A stretch of DNA of 64,000 bases from Pseudomonas sp. Q11. Its GTDB lineage: Bacteria; Pseudomonadota; Gammaproteobacteria; Pseudomonadales; Pseudomonadaceae. The stretch covers positions 62,001 through 126,000 of the forward strand of contig NZ_JAKNQY010000015.1 in assembly GCF_024494355.1 (NCBI RefSeq). Reading direction: 5' to 3'. Position numbers and translations under genes: made by a program. Each line of letters starts with the position of its first letter. Position 1 is the stretch's first letter. Under the pieces are notes generated by a model, which searched no databases, had not been told where the DNA came from, and worked only from the letters and a program-made list of their open reading frames with translations. Positions 61,051-64,000 of the stretch are shown here, piece after piece.

Positions 61051-61806
61051 CGGCTAACCACAGTGTTCAGCACCGCCGTCAAAGATGGCCTGATCAATCG
61101 CAACCCGGTCGACTCCATCGAGCTGCCCGTTAAAACGAAAAAGCCCATCGCCCCCTTCACGGTGGCAGAGGCCAACGCCATCATCGGACACCTCTATAAG
61201 ACGCTGACCCATTCGATGCGGATCTACGCGGCTTACTTCGAGTTCGCCTTCTATACCGGAATGCGCCCCAGCGAAATAGCGGCCCTGCGCTGGGACGAGG
61301 TAGACAAGCAGAAACGCTTAGCCACCGTGTGTCGGATCGTCGCGGACTATAAGATCGAGGAGCGCACCAAGACCCGCAATGAACGGCAAGTCATGCTCAA
61401 TAGCCGCGCCATGCACGCCATTGAGGTGGCCGAACAAATCGCCGAGCAACGTGCGAAACAGAGCCGCAGGGAACAGGCGAAGTCGCCCTATGTGTTCCCA
61501 CCCACGAAGAATTTTGAGTTCATCCAGCAGTCCAGCGTCACCGACAAACACTTCCAGGCTGCACTGACCGAATTGGGGATTCGCGCCCGTCGGCAATACA
61601 ACTGCCGACACACATACGCTACCATGTGCCTCATGGCGGGTATGAACCCTGCGTTTATTGCCACTCAACTGGGTCACAGCGTTCAGATGTTGCTCTCGAC
61701 CTATGCCCGATGGATCAACTCCAGCACCGACTGGGGCGAACTCGGGAAACTCGAAAACAGCTTGATTGGTACAAAATTGGTACAGACAGAACAAGTACCC
61801 TCCTGA
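61051..61806 (+). pseudogene. Tyrosine integrase lacking its N-terminal part
   Basis: 251 residues correspond to the C-terminal two thirds of a phage integrase. The catalytic domain is complete to the eye: Arg in YTGMRPSEIAALRW, the beta-hairpin Lys region in RTKTRNERQVML, the R-H-T block NCRHTYATMCLMAG, His in QLGHSVQML and the nucleophile Tyr in STYARWI. The arm-binding and part of the core-binding domain are missing. The frame upstream of about 61050 is antisense to the endolysin. The 3' end encodes the ATTGGTAC arm repeats. It ends 7 bases before the folE ATG. Confidence 0.85.
61765..61783 (+). repeat. Paired ATTGGTAC repeats in the integrase 3' end
   Basis: ATTGGTAC at 61765-61772 and 61776-61783, an 11-bp period (one helical turn), 52 bases before attR. 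Confidence 0.55.
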
Positions 61807-61813
61807 AACCCTT

Positions 61814-62374
61814 ATGGAATCAGCCTCTGTGACACTGGAACAGAACTACACCGCGATTCTCGGCCAACTGGGCGAGGACGTTTCCCGCGAGGGCCTGCTC
61901 GACACGCCCAAGCGCGCTGCCAAGGCCATGCAGTACCTCTGCCGCGGTTATGAACAGACCCTCGAAGAAGTCACCAACGGTGCCTTGTTCAGCTCCGACA
62001 ACAGCGAAATGGTGCTGGTCAAGGACATCGAGTTGTACTCGCTGTGCGAGCACCATTTGCTGCCCTTCATTGGCAAGGCCCATGTGGCCTACATTCCGAG
62101 TGGCAAGGTGCTGGGGCTTTCGAAAGTCGCGCGCATCGTCGATATGTACGCACGTCGCCTGCAGATCCAGGAAAACCTCAGCCGCCAGATCGCCGACGCG
62201 GTCCAGCAGGTGACCGGCGCCCTGGGCGTGGCGGTGGTGATCGAAGCCAAGCACATGTGCATGATGATGCGCGGTGTGGAAAAACAGAATTCGTCGATGA
62301 TCACCTCAGTGATGCTCGGTGAGTTCCGCGAAAACGCCGCGACCCGCAGCGAATTCCTCAGTCTGATCAAGTAA
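61814..62374 (+). CDS. folE: GTP cyclohydrolase I with island-supplied start
   Basis: First enzyme of tetrahydrofolate synthesis. The zinc and catalytic residues are in YSLCEHHLLPFIGKAHVAYIP and EAKHMCMMMRGV (Cys, His, Cys). From ATG 61814 the protein begins MESASVTLEQNY, five residues longer than usual. A GTG at 61829 lines up exactly with the original ATG (VTL for MSL). Everything before 61835 comes from the island, so promoter and ribosome-binding site have been replaced; no good Shine-Dalgarno precedes either start. Confidence 0.97.
   Translation: MESASVTLEQNYTAILGQLGEDVSREGLLDTPKRAAKAMQYLCRGYEQTLEEVTNGALFSSDNSEMVLVKDIELYSLCEHHLLPFIGKAHVAYIPSGKVLGLSKVARIVDMYARRLQIQENLSRQIADAVQQVTGALGVAVVIEAKHMCMMMRGVEKQNSSMITSVMLGEFRENAATRSEFLSLIK
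61835..61857 (+). repeat. attR, 23-bp core inside folE
   Basis: Begins CTGGAACAGAA and ends ACACCGCGAT; partner of attL at 53426-53448. Confidence 0.85.
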
Positions 62375-62384
62375 CCCCTGCATG

Positions 62385-62418
62385 AAAAAAACCGGCATTG
62401 ATCGCCGGTTTTTTTTCG
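62385..62418 (+). terminator. Intrinsic terminator of folE
   Basis: Stem AAAACCGGC-attgat-GCCGGTTTT with a T8 run, just after the folE stop. Confidence 0.92.
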
Positions 62419-62477
62419 CCCATGAAAAATCAGGTAAGCTGCGCGCCCTCTTCTTCCCTGTCGCGAGGCTTAATACC

Positions 62478-62849
62478 GTGATCGTCAAAGCGCTGCGAGT
62501 TGGCCTGGGCCAGCTGATTATTTTCATCGACTTCATCACCCGCCCCGGCAAGAAGCAACGTCCGGCCGAAGCCCAGGCGCAAGTCAATCAGGCCGCCCGC
62601 AGCCTGACGCTCTATCAGTTCCACGCCTGCCCGTTCTGCGTGAAGACCCGCCGCACCCTGCACCGCCTCAACGTACCAGTGGCCTTGCGGGATGCCAAAA
62701 ACAACGAGCAGGATCGCCAGGCGCTGCTGGAGCAAGGCGGCAAGATCAAAGTGCCGTGCCTGCGCATCGAAGAGAATGGCGAGACCACCTGGATGTATGA
62801 GTCCAAGGTGATCATTGATTATCTGGATAAGCGGTTTGCGGCAGTCTGA
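62478..62849 (+). CDS. Glutaredoxin-like thioredoxin-fold protein (123 aa)
   Basis: An N-terminal hydrophobic helix (ALRVGLGQLIIFIDFITRP) is followed by a glutaredoxin domain with the redox motif HACPFCVKTRRTLH (CPFC) and the glutathione-site VPCLRI (cis-Pro), then WMYESKVIIDYLDKRF. It is probably a membrane-tethered monothiol/dithiol oxidoreductase. I choose the GTG giving (M)IVKALRVG as start because it fits related proteins; the ATG at 62382 lies in the folE terminator. Confidence 0.88.
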   Translation: MIVKALRVGLGQLIIFIDFITRPGKKQRPAEAQAQVNQAARSLTLYQFHACPFCVKTRRTLHRLNVPVALRDAKNNEQDRQALLEQGGKIKVPCLRIEENGETTWMYESKVIIDYLDKRFAAV

Positions 62850-62870
62850 TAGTTTTATGGTGTGTTTGCG

Positions 62871-62973
62871 GGCCCTATCGCGAGCAGGCTCGCTCCCACA
62901 ATGGAACTGTGGGTAACTGGGTTTTGTGATCGACTCTGAACCCTGTGGGAGCGAGCCTGCTCGCGATGGGGCC
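62871..62973. repeat. REP doublet (inverted pair)
   Basis: Two intact inverted REP palindromes with GGCC flanks between the glutaredoxin-like gene and the converging aminotransferase gene. Confidence 0.92.
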
Positions 62974-62992
62974 AGTCCAGTCACCACATAAG

Positions 62993-64000
62993 TCAGGCTG
63001 CTTTTACCGCCAACGCCTCCCGCACCACCCCCGCCAACCGCCCAAGCCCCTCATCCAACCGCGCCGGGTCGATGTGGCTGAAGTTCAACCGCAGATGCCC
63101 CGGATGCTTGTCCGGCTCGGGAAAGAATGGTTCTCCCGGCATGAACGCCACATCGGCAGCCAGGGCCGCGTCGAGCAAGGTGCGGGTGTCCAGCGGTTGC
63201 TTGAGGGTCAGCCAGAAAAACAGCCCGCCCTGGGGCACGTTCCAGTGCGCGATGTCGGAAAAATGTGTTTGCAGCGCCGTCTGGAACCGATCGCGACGAT
63301 CCCGGTAAAAATCCCTCAACTCGCTCAAATGGCTTCGGTACTGCTCGGTGCCGATCCATTGCAGTGCCTGCCACTGACCGATGCGATTGGTGTGCAGATC
63401 CGCCGACTGCTTGAGCCGCAGCAGGTGTGGGAACAGATCCGGGCTGGCGATCAGGTAGCCCACCCGCAGCCCCGGCAACAGGGTTTTCGACACAGTGCCG
63501 GTGTAGATCCAGCTGGCCTTCTTCAAGCGACTGGCGATCGGTGTGGCGCTGCCGCCATCGAAGCTCAGCTCTCGGTAGGGCTCGTCCTCCACCAGGGTCA
63601 CGCCGAATTCATCCAGCAGCGCCGCCACTGCATCGCGCTTGGCCTCGCTGTAGCGCACCGCCGAAGGATTCTGGAAGGTGGGAATCAGGTAGATGAACGC
63701 GGGTCGATGCTGTTCCAGCCGGGCTCGCAACTGTTTCAGATCCGGCCCATCGGCCTCCAGGGGCACCGTGATGCAGTCGGCCCCAAACAGCTGGAAAATC
63801 TGCAACGCGGCCAGGTAGGTCGGCGCTTCCAACATGACTTGGGTGCCGACATCGATGTGCAGCTTGGCCGCCAGGTCGAGGGTTTGCTGGGAGCCGCTGA
63901 CCACCAGTACCTGACTGGCCTCACACGCCAGGCCCAGTGACCGCGCCTGTGCCGCCAGGGCTTCGCGCAAGGCCGGTTCACCTTCGCTCATGCCGTATTG
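62993..64000 (-). CDS. PLP-dependent aminotransferase, 5' end outside the window
   Basis: C-terminal 335 residues of a fold-type I aminotransferase, either a 2-aminoadipate-like class or the catalytic half of a MocR regulator. The first visible residues are QYGMSEGEPALREALA. The PLP Lys is in TGTVSKTLLPGLRVGYL, the Asp/Tyr region in LVEDEPYRELSFDG, and a C-terminal substrate Arg in HLRLNFSHIDP. Whether a GntR DNA-binding domain precedes it cannot be seen. Confidence 0.88.
   Translation of the reverse strand, partial: QYGMSEGEPALREALAAQARSLGLACEASQVLVVSGSQQTLDLAAKLHIDVGTQVMLEAPTYLAALQIFQLFGADCITVPLEADGPDLKQLRARLEQHRPAFIYLIPTFQNPSAVRYSEAKRDAVAALLDEFGVTLVEDEPYRELSFDGGSATPIASRLKKASWIYTGTVSKTLLPGLRVGYLIASPDLFPHLLRLKQSADLHTNRIGQWQALQWIGTEQYRSHLSELRDFYRDRRDRFQTALQTHFSDIAHWNVPQGGLFFWLTLKQPLDTRTLLDAALAADVAFMPGEPFFPEPDKHPGHLRLNFSHIDPARLDEGLGRLAGVVREALAVKAA

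Larger units (their letters stand above)
53426..61857. mobile_element. Decayed prophage-derived island integrated in folE
   Basis: The ends are 23-bp near-direct repeats (21 of 23 identical) derived from folE codons 3-10. Inside are a truncated tyrosine integrase at the right end, lysis genes, a methylase stub with a transposase tail, a frameshifted gene and lower-GC cargo. No capsid, tail, replication or repressor genes remain, and without a full integrase the element should not be self-mobile. Confidence 0.88.

Noticed and set aside
1..64000. tRNA, rRNA or known structured RNA genes
   Set aside because: I looked for tRNA-like cloverleaf ends and rRNA landmarks by eye and saw none; small regulatory RNAs cannot be excluded without a covariance search.

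Overview
The window is a piece of a Pseudomonas chromosome, most likely of the P. fluorescens group. This rests on the gene order sdhCDAB-sucABlpdsucCD divergent from gltA, a dense population of short palindromic repeats with core GGGAGCGAGCCTGCTCGC, a matching REP-associated transposase gene, high GC in the core genes, and Pseudomonas-typical neighbourhoods (gcl-hyi-glxR-ttuD-pyk; aroC-MFS-mtnBDC; prmB and smr near folE). All identifications come from reading the sequence; no database search was run.

Layout. 1-7.4 kb: 3' part of a pirin gene, a dienelactone hydrolase, htpG with a heat-shock type promoter, two hotdog thioesterases, a small lipoprotein, a DUF599 membrane protein and the branched-chain amino acid carrier brnQ. 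7.8-20.9 kb: the TCA block, with succinyl-CoA ligase, 2-oxoglutarate dehydrogenase and succinate dehydrogenase on the minus strand and citrate synthase divergent. Both divergent promoters have well-spaced sigma-70 hexamers. 21-28.6 kb: acetate symporter actP with its DUF485 partner, a betaine-type binding protein, an exported alpha/beta hydrolase coupled to mlaA, a DUF808 protein and a RutR-like TetR regulator. 28.6-37.7 kb: the REP transposase between two REP pairs, then glcG/hbpS divergent from the glyoxylate-to-glycerate operon (gcl, hyi, glxR, ttuD, pyk), with two identical TTGTATACAA operators between them, then a urea transporter. 37.7-53.3 kb: an ion channel, two MFS transporters, an acyl-CoA synthetase, methionine salvage genes mtnBDC behind aroC, prmB, an isochorismatase-like protein and smr.

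53.4-61.9 kb is the accessory part. An 8.4 kb island sits in the 5' end of folE (GTP cyclohydrolase I). The first codons of the original folE remain at the left end. A near-copy of 23 bp is present at the right end, where it is joined to the rest of folE and restores the reading frame. The island is a decayed, prophage-derived element. It holds a tyrosine integrase that has lost its N-terminal part, an endolysin with Rz and a nested Rz1, a DNA adenine methylase stub fused to an ISL3-type transposase tail, a frameshifted HEPN-like gene, a DUF2846 lipoprotein, an unknown exported protein, and a two-gene cassette for a large SGNH-type membrane acyltransferase with its own promoter. The cassette looks like surface-modification cargo. 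After folE come a glutaredoxin-like protein and a truncated PLP aminotransferase at the window end.

The most noteworthy items are the folE integration with start-codon replacement, the acyltransferase cassette, the REP/transposase pair with a perfect 35-bp inverted repeat, the paired operators at glcG/gcl, and three candidate alternative-sigma promoters (sigma-32 at htpG, sigma-54 at a DUF3509 gene, AlgU-type at a lipoprotein gene).
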